This document shows positions 5,816-5,827 of a stretch of 5,827 nt of DNA, piece after piece. The position numbers and the translations under genes were made by a program. Positions within the stretch are counted from its first letter, which is position 1, and each line of letters begins with the position of its first letter. Below the pieces are notes generated by a model that was given only the letters and a program-made list of their open reading frames with translations, was not told the origin of the DNA and did not search any database. The stretch comes from Bacteroidales bacterium (lineage in GTDB: Bacteria; Bacteroidota; Bacteroidia; Bacteroidales; UBA4181): positions 1 through 5,827 of the forward strand of contig JAITTD010000101.1 in assembly GCA_031287245.1 (NCBI GenBank), in the 5' to 3' direction.

Positions 5816-5827
5816 TTCCTTATAATG

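Noticed and set aside
1..5827. CRISPR arrays, tRNA or rRNA genes, insertion-sequence ends.
   Set aside because: No regularly spaced repeats of CRISPR size, no tRNA-like clover-leaf sequence and no transposase or terminal inverted repeats were seen on reading both strands.

Overview
The window looks like ordinary chromosome of a Bacteroidota bacterium, probably Bacteroidales. The reasons are three candidate promoters built on the phylum's TAnnTTTG -7 element, no Shine-Dalgarno sequences at any start (leaders are A/T-rich), a moderate GC content, and protein sequences that read like Bacteroidales homologues. This placement is inferred from the sequence alone; no database search was run.

Layout. 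From 1 to 4552 all genes lie on the minus strand, so they are transcribed right to left. The rightmost unit is pth (peptidyl-tRNA hydrolase, GTG start), an Hsp15-like S4 RNA-binding protein (4-bp ATGA overlap with pth), and a CNNM/CBS/CorC membrane protein (15-bp gap). Next comes gap (type I glyceraldehyde-3-phosphate dehydrogenase), after an 83-bp spacer, which ends at a convincing intrinsic terminator (1157-1197). After that terminator a new unit begins: phoU, then 13 bp later an OmpR/PhoB-type response regulator that runs off the left edge. From 4670 a plus-strand gene, divergent from pth, encodes an AAA-ATPase-like protein of the kind that often carries a C-terminal PD-(D/E)XK nuclease. 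Here it stops at 381 residues, before that nuclease domain would appear.

How the parts work together. phoU and the response regulator are very likely a phosphate-signalling pair: PhoU acts as the negative signalling adaptor and the regulator as the output. The region upstream of phoU has a strong -7 element, no recognisable -33 element, and TTACG cores on an 11-bp phase (1085, 1107, 1118). This geometry fits tandem binding by a PhoB-type regulator and suggests autoregulation. The pth/S4 pair concerns translation quality control (recycling peptidyl-tRNA; Hsp15-type proteins bind stalled 50S subunits). gap is central glycolysis. The ATPase has no evident link to its neighbours and looks like an accessory gene placed next to a housekeeping operon.

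No clearly new system is visible. The best leads are the 11-bp phased repeats upstream of phoU, the near-mirror-image divergent promoter region between pth and the ATPase gene, and the missing nuclease domain of the ATPase.
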